DNA from: Kutzneria sp. CA-103260
GTDB taxonomy: Bacteria; Actinomycetota; Actinomycetes; Mycobacteriales; Pseudonocardiaceae
Assembly (NCBI RefSeq): GCF_018263855.1
Contig: NZ_CP073318.1
Location: 10,230,001-10,294,000 of the forward strand
Direction of reading: 5' to 3'
Length of the DNA: 64,000 nucleotides
Of this stretch, positions 33,191 through 42,162 are shown piece after piece (positions within the stretch are counted from its first letter, which is position 1; each line of letters opens with the position of its first letter). The notes under the pieces were generated by a model that had not been told where the DNA came from, did not search any database, and saw only the letters and a list, made by a program, of their open reading frames with translations. A program made the position numbers and the translations under genes.

Positions 33191-34582
33191 TCACTTCACC
33201 GAGTCGTTGTAGTCCTTGATGGGCTGGGCCAGGGACGAGGCCGCGTCGGTGAGGGCCTGCTTGGGGTCCTTGCCCTGCAGGACCGCGGCCTGCATGGCGT
33301 TCTCGGCCGCCTTGCGCACCTGCGGCATCACACCGAACAGGCAGCCCTGGGTGGCGGTGCTCAGCTTGGTGTTGTTCAGCTGGGTGATCGCCGTCTGGAA
33401 CTGCGGCTTGCTGGCCACCCACTGCTTGTCCACGTCGGTGTCCAGCGCGGCCTTGCTGACCGGGAAGTAGCCGGTGGAGGTGTGCCAGGTGGCCTGGGAG
33501 TCCTTGCTCTCCAGGAACTTCACGAACTCCCAGGACGCGCGCTTGTGGGCGTCGTCCTTGCCCTTGCCGACGATCCACAGCGACGCGCCGCCGATGATCG
33601 GGCCGGCGTTGTCGGTGGCGTTGATCTTCGGGTAGAAGCCGGTGCCGACCTGGAAGCCGGCCTTGGTGAAGTCGCCCAGCGAGCCGGTGGACTCCAGGGT
33701 GATGGCGTCCTTGCCGGCCACGAAGGCCGAGTCGCCGTTCTTGGTGTCGCTGTCCAGCTTCAGCGCCAGGCCCTGGTCGACCATGGACTTCCACCAGGTC
33801 AGCAGCTTGACGTTGTTGTCGGTGGCGAAGTTGACGTCGGTGGCCCGGCCGTTGCGGCCGTTGTCCGGATTGCAGTACTGGGCGCCGGCCACGGCGGTCC
33901 ACTGCTCCAGGAACCAGCCGTAGAGCGAGGCCCCGAAGCCGTACTGGCTGACGTTGCCGCTGGCGTCCTTGACGGTCAGCTTCTCGGCGTCGGCCTTGAT
34001 CTCGTCCAGCGTGGTCGGCGGCTTGTTCGGGTCCAGGCCGGCCTTGGTGAAGGCGTCCTTGTTGATGTACAGCAGCGGCATCGAGGTGTTGAACGGCATC
34101 GAGTACAGCTTGCCGCCGACCGAGTAGTAGCCGGCGATGTTGGGCTGGATGTCGCTCACGTCGTACTTGTCGACGTCGATGAACGACTGGGCCGGCACGG
34201 TGGCCTTGGAGTCGATCATGAACTGGGTGCCGATGTCGTACACCTGGAGCAGGTCGGGCAGCTCGCCGCCCTTGAGCGCGTTCTTGTACGCCGACAGCGT
34301 GTCGTCGTAGTTGTTCTTGAAGGCCAGCGTGACCTTGATCTTGCCCTGGTTGGCCGCGTTGAACTTGTCGGTGAGCTTCTTCAGCGTCTCGCCGTTGGTG
34401 CCGGTCATCGCGTGCCAGAACGTGATGTCGGTTTCGCCCTTGCCGTCCAGTGCGCTGGCGGCCGGCGCGGACAGGTCGCCGCCGCCGCTCGACGAGGAGC
34501 CGGAGCTCGCGGCCGAGCTGCACGCGGTGACGGCGGTGGCCGCGGCGACCGCCACGGCCACCAGCCCCAACTTGGTACGCAC
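33191..34582 (-). CDS. ABC transporter sugar/glycerol-phosphate-binding lipoprotein
   Basis: A 463-residue extracellular solute-binding protein (family 1) with a lipoprotein signal ending ATAVTACSS. It shows ITFWHAMTGTNGETLKKL, FNAANQGKIKVTLAF, YSMPFNTSMPLLYINKDAF and GASLWIVGKG, close to UgpB-type glycerol-3-phosphate binders. It probably captures a sugar or glycerophosphodiester outside the cell for the two permeases upstream in the same operon. GTG 34582 follows AGGGAG. No ATPase gene is present, so a shared ATPase elsewhere is likely. Confidence 0.9.
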   Translation of the reverse strand: MRTKLGLVAVAVAAATAVTACSSAASSGSSSSGGGDLSAPAASALDGKGETDITFWHAMTGTNGETLKKLTDKFNAANQGKIKVTLAFKNNYDDTLSAYKNALKGGELPDLLQVYDIGTQFMIDSKATVPAQSFIDVDKYDVSDIQPNIAGYYSVGGKLYSMPFNTSMPLLYINKDAFTKAGLDPNKPPTTLDEIKADAEKLTVKDASGNVSQYGFGASLYGWFLEQWTAVAGAQYCNPDNGRNGRATDVNFATDNNVKLLTWWKSMVDQGLALKLDSDTKNGDSAFVAGKDAITLESTGSLGDFTKAGFQVGTGFYPKINATDNAGPIIGGASLWIVGKGKDDAHKRASWEFVKFLESKDSQATWHTSTGYFPVSKAALDTDVDKQWVASKPQFQTAITQLNNTKLSTATQGCLFGVMPQVRKAAENAMQAAVLQGKDPKQALTDAASSLAQPIKDYNDSVK

Positions 34583-34602
34583 CTGAGTTCTCCCTTGATA
34601 GG

Positions 34603-35442
34603 TCACTTCACGGCCCCGGCCGTGAAGCCGCGGACCAGCCAGCGCTGGCCGAACAGGACAAGCAGCAGGGTCGGCAGCAGCGTGATCGTGATGCCGGCCA
34701 GCAACAGGCCCGGATCGGCGCTGTCGTTGCTGCGCAGGGCGAACACCGCGGTCTGCAGGGTGTTCAGCGAGTTGTTGGTGGACGAGATGATCAGGGGCCA
34801 GAAGTACATGTTCCAGCCCTGCAGGAACGACCAGACGGCCAGCGCGGCGATGGCCGGCCGGCAACCAGGCAGCAGAATCGTGAACAGGAAGCGGAAGTGC
34901 CCGCAGCCGTCGATGGTGGCCGCGTCCCGCAGCTCGCCCGGGAACTGCAGGAACGCCTGCCGCAGCAGGAACACGCCGAATCCGTTGGCCAGGAACGGAA
35001 GCACCAGGGCGACCGCGCTGTCGCCGATGCCCAGGCTGCGCACGAACAGCGCGTTGGGCACCACGATCGCCTCGTACGGCACCATGATCGTGGCCAGGAA
35101 CAGCCAGAACAGCGGCTTGCGCAGCGGGGTCCGCAGGAACACCAGCGCGTACGCGGCCAGGCACGAGGTCACCAGGTGCGCGCCCATGATGACCAGGCCG
35201 ACGAACAGCGAGTTGCCGAACGCCGGCAGCAACGGCACCACCGTCTGCCGAAGCGCGCCGAGATAGCTGTCCACGGTGTAGTGGCCCAGCAGGTTGGGCG
35301 GCTGGCGCAGCAGGTCCACCGACGGCAGGAAGCCGCCGAGCACGGTCAGCAGCACCGGGAACAGCAGCACGACCGCCGCCGCCACGAGCCAGACGTAGGT
35401 GAAGGTGCTGGTCACGCGACCAGGTCGGTTCAGCCGGCTCAC
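34603..35442 (-). CDS. ABC transporter permease (UgpE/MalG-like)
   Basis: A 279-residue inner-membrane permease with six predicted helices and the cytoplasmic EAA loop (ELRDAATIDGCGHFRFLFTI) that docks the ATPase. It partners the preceding permease and the lipoprotein. The GTG at 35442 overlaps the stop of the first permease by 4 nt. It matches the carbohydrate-uptake CUT1 family (MalG/UgpE side). Substrate inferred from the binding protein only. Confidence 0.92.
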   Translation of the reverse strand: MSRLNRPGRVTSTFTYVWLVAAAVVLLFPVLLTVLGGFLPSVDLLRQPPNLLGHYTVDSYLGALRQTVVPLLPAFGNSLFVGLVIMGAHLVTSCLAAYALVFLRTPLRKPLFWLFLATIMVPYEAIVVPNALFVRSLGIGDSAVALVLPFLANGFGVFLLRQAFLQFPGELRDAATIDGCGHFRFLFTILLPGCRPAIAALAVWSFLQGWNMYFWPLIISSTNNSLNTLQTAVFALRSNDSADPGLLLAGITITLLPTLLLVLFGQRWLVRGFTAGAVK

Positions 35443-36458
35443 CGGTAGTGCACCCGCCTCTCGATGACGCCGAACTGCACCGCGGCCAGCAGCACGCCGA
35501 CGACCAGCAGCACCAGGCCCTGGGCGCTGGCCAGGCCGTAGTTGCTGTTGTTGTTGTGGAACGCCTGGTTGAAGATCGAGTAGACCAGCGTGCTGGTCGC
35601 CCCGTTGGGCCCGCCGTCGGTCATCACCTGGGGCTGGCCCAGGCTCTGCAGCGCGGTCAGCGTGGTCGTGACGATCACGAAGAACACGCTGGGCGAGATC
35701 ATCGGCAGCACGATGCCGGTGAAGTGGCGGACGCCCGACGCGCCGTCGATGCGGGCCGCCTCCAGCACCTGCTCGTCCAGGCCGGCCAGGCCGGCGGCCA
35801 GCACCAACAGGTTGAAGCCGGACACCATCCACACCGTCACACCGGCCACGGTGACCAGCGCCCAGCCCGAGTCGGTGGTCCAGCCCGGCGCGCTCACGCC
35901 GACCAGTTGCAGCAGCCAGTTCACCGGGGACATGGCCGGGTTGAGCATGAGCAGCCACACCACCGAGGCGGCCGAGGCGGAGTAGGCGAAGGGCAGCGTG
36001 AACAGGGTGCGGAAGATCCGCATGCCGGGCAGCCGCTGGCTCAGCGGCACGGCCAGGGCGAGTGGCAGCAGCACGCCGGCGACCACGACCATCAGGGTGA
36101 ATCCGGCGGTGCGGGCCAGCACCGCGCCGAACTCGGGCGTGAACAGCTCCTGGAAGTGCTGCAGGCCCACGAACCGGGTGGGGTTGCCGAGGATGTCGCT
36201 GCCCATGGTGGCCAGGTAGACCGCCTGGAACAGCGGGAAGACCACGAAGGCGCCGAGCCCGACGACCGCGGGGGCCAGGAACAGCACGGTGAGCGCGAGC
36301 TCCCGCGGGTTCCAGCGGCGGTTGATGACTGACTGTGACACAGGTGCGGAGTCTGTGTCGGTCACTGGGCCAATCAGGGGACGGCCGGTGAATATGGGAT
36401 TGCTGACGGTCGACGCGGCGCTGACGTCACGCTCGGTCGAGAGCTCGTCACTGGGCAT
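35439..36458 (-). CDS. ABC transporter permease (UgpA/MalF-like)
   Basis: A 339-residue permease of the CUT1 sugar family with about seven helices and an EAA loop (LDEQVLEAARIDGASGVRHF). The first 50 residues are a polar N-terminal extension; an internal start nearer the NRRWNPRELALTVLFLAP region is possible. First gene of the three-gene importer on the minus strand, 148 bp from divergent pyc. The order permease-permease-binding protein without ATPase is common in actinobacteria that rely on a multi-use MsiK ATPase. Confidence 0.9.
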   Translation of the reverse strand: MPSDELSTERDVSAASTVSNPIFTGRPLIGPVTDTDSAPVSQSVINRRWNPRELALTVLFLAPAVVGLGAFVVFPLFQAVYLATMGSDILGNPTRFVGLQHFQELFTPEFGAVLARTAGFTLMVVVAGVLLPLALAVPLSQRLPGMRIFRTLFTLPFAYSASAASVVWLLMLNPAMSPVNWLLQLVGVSAPGWTTDSGWALVTVAGVTVWMVSGFNLLVLAAGLAGLDEQVLEAARIDGASGVRHFTGIVLPMISPSVFFVIVTTTLTALQSLGQPQVMTDGGPNGATSTLVYSIFNQAFHNNNSNYGLASAQGLVLLVVGVLLAAVQFGVIERRVHYR

Positions 36459-36606
36459 CAGCGCAGGCTAGAGCCTGAAGCGTGACCCCGCTCACGCCGA
36501 TCGCGTTCCGTTATGTCCATCACGCGGGATGGTTCTCCCACATGAATGGAAAGCCACGGTAGCGTGCCGAGCTGGACGGATCCCAGGAAAACGGGAGGAA
36601 CGCCTG

Positions 36607-39600
36607 ATGTTTCGCAAGGTGCTCGTCGCCAACCGCGGCGAGATCGCCATCCGCGCATTCCGCGCCGCCTACGAGCTGGGCGCCGGAACCGTGGCGGTGT
36701 TCCCCTACGAGGATCGTAACTCGCTGCACCGGCTCAAGGCCGATGAGGCCTACGAGATCGGCGAGCCCGGCCACCCGGTGCGGGCCTACCTCTCGGTGGA
36801 CGAGATCGTCGAGGCGGCCCGCAAGGCCGGGGCGGACGCGATCTACCCCGGCTACGGCTTCCTGTCGGAGAACCCGGAGCTGTCGGCGGCCTGCGCGGCG
36901 GCCGGCATCACCTTCGTCGGCCCGCCGACCGAGGTGCTGGAGCTGACCGGCAACAAGGCCCGGGCCATCGCCGCGGCCAAGGCGGCGGGGCTGCCCACGC
37001 TGAAGTCCTCGGAGCCCTCCAGCGACGTGGACGCGCTGCTGGCGGCGGCCGACGAGGTCGGCTTCCCGATCTTCGTCAAGGCGGTGGCCGGCGGCGGCGG
37101 GCGCGGCATGCGCCGGGTGCTGGAGCCGGGCCAGCTGCGCGAGTCGATCGAGGCGGCGATGCGGGAGGCGGAGTCGGCCTTCGGCGACCCGACCGTGTTC
37201 CTCGAACAAGCCGTGGTGCAGCCCCGGCACATCGAGGTGCAGATCCTGGCCGACGGCGTCGGCAACGTGATCCACCTCTACGAACGCGACTGCTCGGTGC
37301 AGCGGCGGCACCAGAAGGTGATCGAGCTGGCCCCGGCGCCGAACCTGGACCCGCTGGTCCGGGACAAGATCTGCGCCGACGCGGTGGCCTTCGCCAAGCA
37401 GATCGGCTACCGCAACGCCGGCACCGTGGAGTTCCTGCTCGACCAGCGCGGCAACCACGTCTTCATCGAGATGAACCCGCGCATCCAGGTCGAGCACACG
37501 GTGACCGAGGAGGTCACCGACGTCGACCTGGTGCAGTCCCAGCTGCGTATCGCGTCCGGCGAGACGCTGGGCGACCTGGGCCTGAGCCAGAGCGCGATCT
37601 ACCTGCGCGGCAACGCCCTGCAGTGCCGGATCACCACCGAGGACCCGGTGAACGGGTTCCGCCCGGACACCGGCGTGATCAGCGCCTACCGCTCGCCCGG
37701 CGGCTCGGGCATCCGGCTGGACGGCGGCGCGATCGGCGCCGGCAGCACGGTCGGCGCGCACTTCGACTCCATGCTGGTCAAGCTGACCTGCCGCGGCCGG
37801 TCGTTCGAGGCGGCGGTGGCCCGGGCCCGGCGCGCGGTCGCCGAGTTCCGCATCCGCGGCGTCTCCACGAACATCCCGTTCCTGCAGGCCGTGCTGGACG
37901 ACCCGGACTTCCGGGCCGGCAAGGTCACCACGGCGTTCATCGAGGAGCGGCCGGAGCTGCTGACCGCCCGGCAGTCGGCCGACCGCGGCACGAAGCTGCT
38001 GACCTACCTCGCCGACGTCACGGTGAACAAGCCCAACGGCGCGCGGCCGGCGGTGATCGACCCGTGGAACAAGCTGCCCAAGCTGGATCTGTCCACCGAG
38101 CCGCCCGCCGGCTCGAAGCAGCGGCTGACCGAGCTGGGGCCGGAGGGCTTCGCGGCCTGGCTGCGCAACGAGCCGGGTGTGCTGGTCACCGACACCACCT
38201 TCCGCGACGCGCACCAGTCGCTGCTGGCCACCCGGGTCCGGACCAAGGACCTGGTGCAGGTCGCGCCGTACGTGGCGCGGATGAACCCGCAGCTGCTGTC
38301 GCTGGAGTGCTGGGGCGGCGCGACGTACGACGTGGCGCTGCGCTTCCTGGCCGAGGACCCGTGGGAGCGGCTGGCGGCGCTGCGCGAGGCGGTGCCGAAC
38401 CTGTGTCTGCAGATGCTGCTGCGCGGTCGGAACACCGTGGGCTACACGCCGTATCCCGAGGCGGTCACGCGGGCGTTCGTGGAGGAGGCGACCGAGACCG
38501 GCATCGACATCTTCCGCATCTTCGACGCCCTCAACGACATCGAGCAGATGCGGCCGGCGATCGAGGCGGTGCGGGAGACCGGCAAGTCCGTCGCCGAGGT
38601 GTCGCTCTGCTATACCGCCGACCTGTCCGACCCGGGTGAGCAGCTCTACACCCTGGACTACTACCTGAAGCTGGCCGAGCAGATCGTCGGGGCCGGCGCG
38701 CACGTGCTGGCGATCAAGGACATGGCCGGCCTGCTGCGCCCGCCGGCGGCCGCGCGCCTGGTCACGGCGCTGCGCAAGGAGTTCGACCTGCCGGTGCACC
38801 TGCACACCCACGACACCGCGGGCGGGCAGCTGGCCACCTATCTGGCGGCCATCCAGGCCGGGGTGGACGCCATCGACGGCGCCACCGCCTCGGTCTCCGG
38901 CACCACCTCGCAGCCGTCGCTGTCGGCGATCGTGGCCGCCACCGACCACTCGGCCCGCACCACCGGGCTGGACCTGCAGGCAGTGGGCGACCTGGAGCCG
39001 TACTGGGAGGTCGTGCGCAAGGTGTACGCGCCGTTCGAGGCGGGCCTGCCGTCGCCGACCGGCCGCGTGTACCACCACGAGATCCCCGGCGGGCAGCTGT
39101 CCAACCTGCGCCAGCAGGCGATCGCGCTGGGGCTGGGCGACCGGTTCGAGGACATCGAGGCCACCTACGCGGCGGCCGACCGGATGCTGGGCCGCCTGGT
39201 CAAGGTCACGCCGTCCTCCAAGGTCGTCGGCGACCTGGCGCTGCACCTGGTCGGCGCCGGCGTGGACCCGGCCGAGTTCGAGGCCGACCCGGGCCGGTTC
39301 GACATCCCGGACTCGGTGATCGGCTTCCTGCACGGCGAGCTGGGCGACCCGCCCGGAGGCTGGCCCGAGCCGTTCCGCACCAAGGCGCTGTCCGGCCGGG
39401 CCGCCCCGAAGGGTGTGGCCGAGCTGTCCGAGGACGACGTCGAGGGCTTGGCCAACGACCGGCGGGCGACCCTGAACCGGCTGCTGTTCCCGGCGCCGAC
39501 CAGGGAGTTCCTCCAACACCGCGACGCCTACGGCGACACCAGCGTGCTGCGCAGCAAGGACTGGCTGTACGGCCTGCGGCCGGGCGAGGAGTACTCGGTG

Positions 39601-39984
39601 GATCTCGGCCGCGGCGTGCGGCTGCTGATCACGCTGGAGGCCATCGGCGAGGCCGACGAGCGTGGCATGCGGACCGTCATGGCCGTCCTCAATGGACAGC
39701 TGCGGCCGATCCAGGTGCGGGACCGCTCGGTGGCCGCCGACGTGCCGGCCGCCGAGAAGGCCGACCGCGGCAACAGCAACCACGTCGCTGCGCCGTTCGC
39801 GGGAGTGGTCACGATGGCGGTCGCCGAGGGTGACAGCGTCTCGGCCGGGCAGACGGTGGCCACGATCGAGGCGATGAAGATGGAGGCGGCGATCACCGCG
39901 CCGAAGGCGGGCACGGTGGGGCGCCTGGCCATCTCCCCGCAGCAGCAGGTGGAAGGCGGCGATCTGCTGATCGTCCTGTCCTGA
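36607..39984 (+). CDS. pyc: Pyruvate carboxylase
   Basis: A 1125-residue single-chain biotin enzyme that carboxylates pyruvate to oxaloacetate. Order: biotin carboxylase (1-450; KVLVANRGEIAIRAFRAAYE, GGGGRGMR, FIEMNPRIQVEHTVTEEV), carboxyltransferase (about 530-810; VTDTTFRDAHQSLLATR, HTHDTAGGQ), PYC/OADA domain, and the biotinyl domain with K1091 in EAMKMEA. Size equals the mycobacterial enzyme. ATG 36607 has GGAGGA 8 nt upstream. A terminator follows. The neighbour order pyc...rsmD-coaD resembles mycobacteria. Confidence 0.98.
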   Translation: MFRKVLVANRGEIAIRAFRAAYELGAGTVAVFPYEDRNSLHRLKADEAYEIGEPGHPVRAYLSVDEIVEAARKAGADAIYPGYGFLSENPELSAACAAAGITFVGPPTEVLELTGNKARAIAAAKAAGLPTLKSSEPSSDVDALLAAADEVGFPIFVKAVAGGGGRGMRRVLEPGQLRESIEAAMREAESAFGDPTVFLEQAVVQPRHIEVQILADGVGNVIHLYERDCSVQRRHQKVIELAPAPNLDPLVRDKICADAVAFAKQIGYRNAGTVEFLLDQRGNHVFIEMNPRIQVEHTVTEEVTDVDLVQSQLRIASGETLGDLGLSQSAIYLRGNALQCRITTEDPVNGFRPDTGVISAYRSPGGSGIRLDGGAIGAGSTVGAHFDSMLVKLTCRGRSFEAAVARARRAVAEFRIRGVSTNIPFLQAVLDDPDFRAGKVTTAFIEERPELLTARQSADRGTKLLTYLADVTVNKPNGARPAVIDPWNKLPKLDLSTEPPAGSKQRLTELGPEGFAAWLRNEPGVLVTDTTFRDAHQSLLATRVRTKDLVQVAPYVARMNPQLLSLECWGGATYDVALRFLAEDPWERLAALREAVPNLCLQMLLRGRNTVGYTPYPEAVTRAFVEEATETGIDIFRIFDALNDIEQMRPAIEAVRETGKSVAEVSLCYTADLSDPGEQLYTLDYYLKLAEQIVGAGAHVLAIKDMAGLLRPPAAARLVTALRKEFDLPVHLHTHDTAGGQLATYLAAIQAGVDAIDGATASVSGTTSQPSLSAIVAATDHSARTTGLDLQAVGDLEPYWEVVRKVYAPFEAGLPSPTGRVYHHEIPGGQLSNLRQQAIALGLGDRFEDIEATYAAADRMLGRLVKVTPSSKVVGDLALHLVGAGVDPAEFEADPGRFDIPDSVIGFLHGELGDPPGGWPEPFRTKALSGRAAPKGVAELSEDDVEGLANDRRATLNRLLFPAPTREFLQHRDAYGDTSVLRSKDWLYGLRPGEEYSVDLGRGVRLLITLEAIGEADERGMRTVMAVLNGQLRPIQVRDRSVAADVPAAEKADRGNSNHVAAPFAGVVTMAVAEGDSVSAGQTVATIEAMKMEAAITAPKAGTVGRLAISPQQQVEGGDLLIVLS

Positions 39985-39991
39985 CATCCGG

Positions 39992-40022
39992 GTGCCCCCG
40001 AGCCGTTCGCGGCCGGGGGCAC
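39992..40022 (+). terminator. Terminator after pyc
   Basis: GTGCCCCCG (39992-40000) pairs perfectly with CGGGGGCAC (40014-40022), 8 nt after the pyc stop. Confidence 0.8.
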
Positions 40023-40075
40023 TCGTCTGTCCACTGTGGACGATTTTCTTCACTGCGCCGTGATGCGTCAGCCGG

Positions 40076-40081
40076 TAGAGT
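40076..40081 (+). promoter_or_regulatory. -10 element before the arginase-family gene
   Basis: TAGAGT lies 6 nt before ATG 40088 of a 15-codon upstream ORF, a typical leaderless spacing. It is about 64 nt before the arginase-family start, giving a short leader to that gene. Confidence 0.5.
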
Positions 40082-40087
40082 GAACCG

Positions 40088-40135
40088 ATGTTCCCCGTGT
40101 TGCCGGCTAGCAACGCGATCCCGGTCGCTGGTTAG
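40088..40135 (+). CDS. 15-residue upstream ORF before the arginase-family gene
   Basis: ATG 40088 to TAG 40135 encodes MFPVLPASNAIPVAG. It begins 6 nt after a -10 element and ends 9 nt before the next start, which has no good ribosome binding site. It may feed ribosomes to the downstream gene by coupling or regulate it; chance cannot be excluded. Confidence 0.35.
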   Translation: MFPVLPASNAIPVAG

Positions 40136-40144
40136 GTGTGATTC

Positions 40145-41032
40145 GTGCTGGAGTTACAGGCCGTGGCCCAGCGACAGGGCGCGGTTGTCCCGAAGTCCCC
40201 GTGGTTGCCGACCGGCTGCCAGGCGCTCGCCGACCTGGCCGGCCGGGTGCTCGGTCTGGACGTGCGAAGAGTTCCCGTGCGCGCCGGCACGTCCACGCTG
40301 GTCGGCGGCATCCACAATCGCGAAGTGCTGTTGGCAAACCGGGGCTTTCAGGCGCAGTCGCTGCGACATGCCAGTGGTCCGGTGCTGACCATCGGCGGCG
40401 ACTGCGGCGTGGAGACCGTGCCGCTCGGCTTTGCCCGCAAGCGTTTCGGGCCGGCGCTGGGGGTGTTGTGGTTCGACGCGCACGGTGATCTCAACACGCC
40501 GGCGACCTCGCCGTCGGGCGCGTACCACGGCATGGCCTTACGCCACGCCTTCGGCGAGGGCGACCGCGACTTCGTGCTCGACACCCCGGTGGTGTCCCGC
40601 CGCGTGGTGCTGGCCGGCGCCCGCACCCTCGACCCGGGCGAGCAGGCCATGGTCGACCGCGGGCTGGTCCGGCACGTGCCGATCGAGCGCGGCTACGACA
40701 CCTCGTGGGTGCTCGACGCGGTGATCGCCTCCCGGGCCCCGCAGTTCTATCTGCACATCGACCTCGACGTGCTGGACCCCAGCGAGTTCGCCGACGTGAC
40801 CTGCCCGGTGCCGGGCGGGCTGCTGATCAGCGAGCTGGTGGACGCGATCCGGGCGGTGGCGGCGATCCGGCCGATCATCGGGGCCGGGATCACCGAGTGC
40901 GCCACCGACGACCCGGACCGGCTGGCCGTGCTGGCGCCGATCCTGCGGGCGGTCGGGGCGGCGCTGCACGCCCACTCGACGACCCTGCCCGCCCAACCGG
41001 CGTCCTCGCTGCCCTATCCGGTACGCCAGTAA
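40145..41032 (+). CDS. Arginase/agmatinase (ureohydrolase) family protein
   Basis: A 295-residue ureohydrolase-fold enzyme. The manganese motifs are present: WFDAHGDLNTP, the SGAYHGM loop, and HIDLDVLDPSEF. The first motif, usually GGDHS, reads TIGGDCGVE, so the first His ligand is replaced by Cys, a variant that may mark a subfamily with different metal use. It likely hydrolyses a guanidino compound; the substrate is undetermined. GTG 40145 follows the short upstream ORF with only a weak ribosome binding site. It stands alone between pyc and the M16-like pair. Confidence 0.85.
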   Translation: MLELQAVAQRQGAVVPKSPWLPTGCQALADLAGRVLGLDVRRVPVRAGTSTLVGGIHNREVLLANRGFQAQSLRHASGPVLTIGGDCGVETVPLGFARKRFGPALGVLWFDAHGDLNTPATSPSGAYHGMALRHAFGEGDRDFVLDTPVVSRRVVLAGARTLDPGEQAMVDRGLVRHVPIERGYDTSWVLDAVIASRAPQFYLHIDLDVLDPSEFADVTCPVPGGLLISELVDAIRAVAAIRPIIGAGITECATDDPDRLAVLAPILRAVGAALHAHSTTLPAQPASSLPYPVRQ

Positions 41033-41044
41033 CCCCAGGTCACC

Positions 41045-41050
41045 TATTGT
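41045..41050 (+). promoter_or_regulatory. -10 element of a decayed small gene
   Basis: TATTGT lies exactly 7 nt before GTG 41058. The same hexamer and spacing recur before the next gene (41214-41219), with similar flanking bases. Confidence 0.5.
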
Positions 41051-41057
41051 CCCGCGG

Positions 41058-41197
41058 GTGACATCCCCGAGATTCGACGTCGCCGCGGCCGCCTGGGTCG
41101 TGGCCGACACCGCCGGCGCCGAATCGCGTTCTGGGCGCTGGTGGTGATCATGGTCGCGCCGCTCGCGCTGCTCTGGTTCCGGGGAGTCCGTCGGTAG
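41058..41197 (+). pseudogene. Small gene, possibly frameshifted membrane peptide
   Basis: From GTG 41058 the frame gives 29 residues (VTSPRFDVAAAAWVVADTAG...) and stops at 41147. A one-base frame change carries it into FWALVVIMVAPLALLWFRGV, a clear membrane helix ending at TAG 41195-41197. A leaderless promoter precedes it. This suggests a roughly 46-residue single-helix protein broken by a frameshift or by an error in the sequence; the original function is unknown. Confidence 0.4.
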
Positions 41198-41213
41198 ATG
41201 AAGCATTTTCATC

Positions 41214-41219
41214 TATTGT
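41214..41219 (+). promoter_or_regulatory. Leaderless promoter of the M16-partner gene
   Basis: TATTGT lies 7 nt before GTG 41227, with no ribosome binding site; copy of the arrangement at 41045. Confidence 0.55.
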
Positions 41220-41226
41220 CTCGCTG

Positions 41227-42162
41227 GTGATCACGCCCTCGGCCCGCCGGTTCGACCAGGCGGCGGCCTTCCCGGAACTGGTCGAGCTGCGCGAATCGGT
41301 GCGCGCGGCCGACTGGACGGCGATCGAGCTGTTCTTCGCCGGCCTGTCCGACCCGGACATGACCGCCTACGCGGTCAAAGTCGTCGCCGACGTGGTCGGC
41401 GCGGAGGAGTTCCTCGAGCAGCTGCCGCCCTCGCCGCTGGCCCGGCGGCTGCTCGGGGCCCGCTACATCTCGAAGGCCTGGGAGATCCGCTCGGCCAAGC
41501 GGGCCCAGTACGTCAGCCACGACCAGTTCGCGGGCATGCGCGAGCAGCTGTGCAAGGCGGAGCCGATCCTGTTGGGGCTGACCGCCGAGGACCCGAGCGA
41601 CGTCGTGGCCTGGTCGTTCCGGCTCCGGAGCGCGCGTGGACTGGAAGTAGGGCAGAGCGAGGCCCGTCGCCGCTATGACCGGCTGGCGCGGTTCGCCCCG
41701 CACAGTTTCGCCGCGCAGAGCCAGCTGGTGCAGCAGCTGTGCCCGAAGTGGAGTGGTTCCTGGGCGGCGCTGCACACCTTCACCAGGCAGTGCATGGACA
41801 ACGCGCCGGCGGGCTCGCTCAGCCCGGCGGTCGTCGGCGAGGCGCACCTGGAGCACTACTGGGAGCTCGACGGCGAGGAGCAGACCGCCTACCTGAGACG
41901 TTCGGCGGTGCAACAGGAGATCATCGCCGCGGCCGAGAAGTCGGTGCTGCACCCGGACTTCTTCGGCGGCTACCACTGGCCGCAGGCCTACGGGGTCTTC
42001 GCCGCCCTGTTCGGCAAGATCGGCGACCGGGAGCGGGCCGCGGCGTGCTTCCGGCCGCTCGGCGACGAAGTGGCCAGCGAGTACCCGTGGCAGCAGCTGT
42101 ACGCGGATCCGGCCGCGGGCTTCACCTTCCTGCGCGACAAGGCCTTCGGCGGTGCGAAGTGA
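41227..42162 (+). CDS. Unknown helical protein, partner of the M16-like peptidase
   Basis: A 311-residue cytosolic-looking protein that I cannot assign. It is rich in amphipathic helices (FPELVELRESVRAADWTAIE, DPSDVVAWSFRLRSARGLEVGQ, GVFAALFGKIGDRERAAACF) with a TPR-like feel, and has no signal peptide or catalytic motif. The GTG at 41227 is probably leaderless. Its TGA overlaps the GTG of the M16-like gene, so the two proteins are made together. I infer a substrate-handling or scaffold role for the peptidase; this is untested. Confidence 0.75.
   Translation: MITPSARRFDQAAAFPELVELRESVRAADWTAIELFFAGLSDPDMTAYAVKVVADVVGAEEFLEQLPPSPLARRLLGARYISKAWEIRSAKRAQYVSHDQFAGMREQLCKAEPILLGLTAEDPSDVVAWSFRLRSARGLEVGQSEARRRYDRLARFAPHSFAAQSQLVQQLCPKWSGSWAALHTFTRQCMDNAPAGSLSPAVVGEAHLEHYWELDGEEQTAYLRRSAVQQEIIAAAEKSVLHPDFFGGYHWPQAYGVFAALFGKIGDRERAAACFRPLGDEVASEYPWQQLYADPAAGFTFLRDKAFGGAK

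Noticed and set aside
36520..40113. 1197-codon minus-strand frame opposite pyc
   Set aside because: Antisense shadow of pyruvate carboxylase with no homologous features and no start signal.
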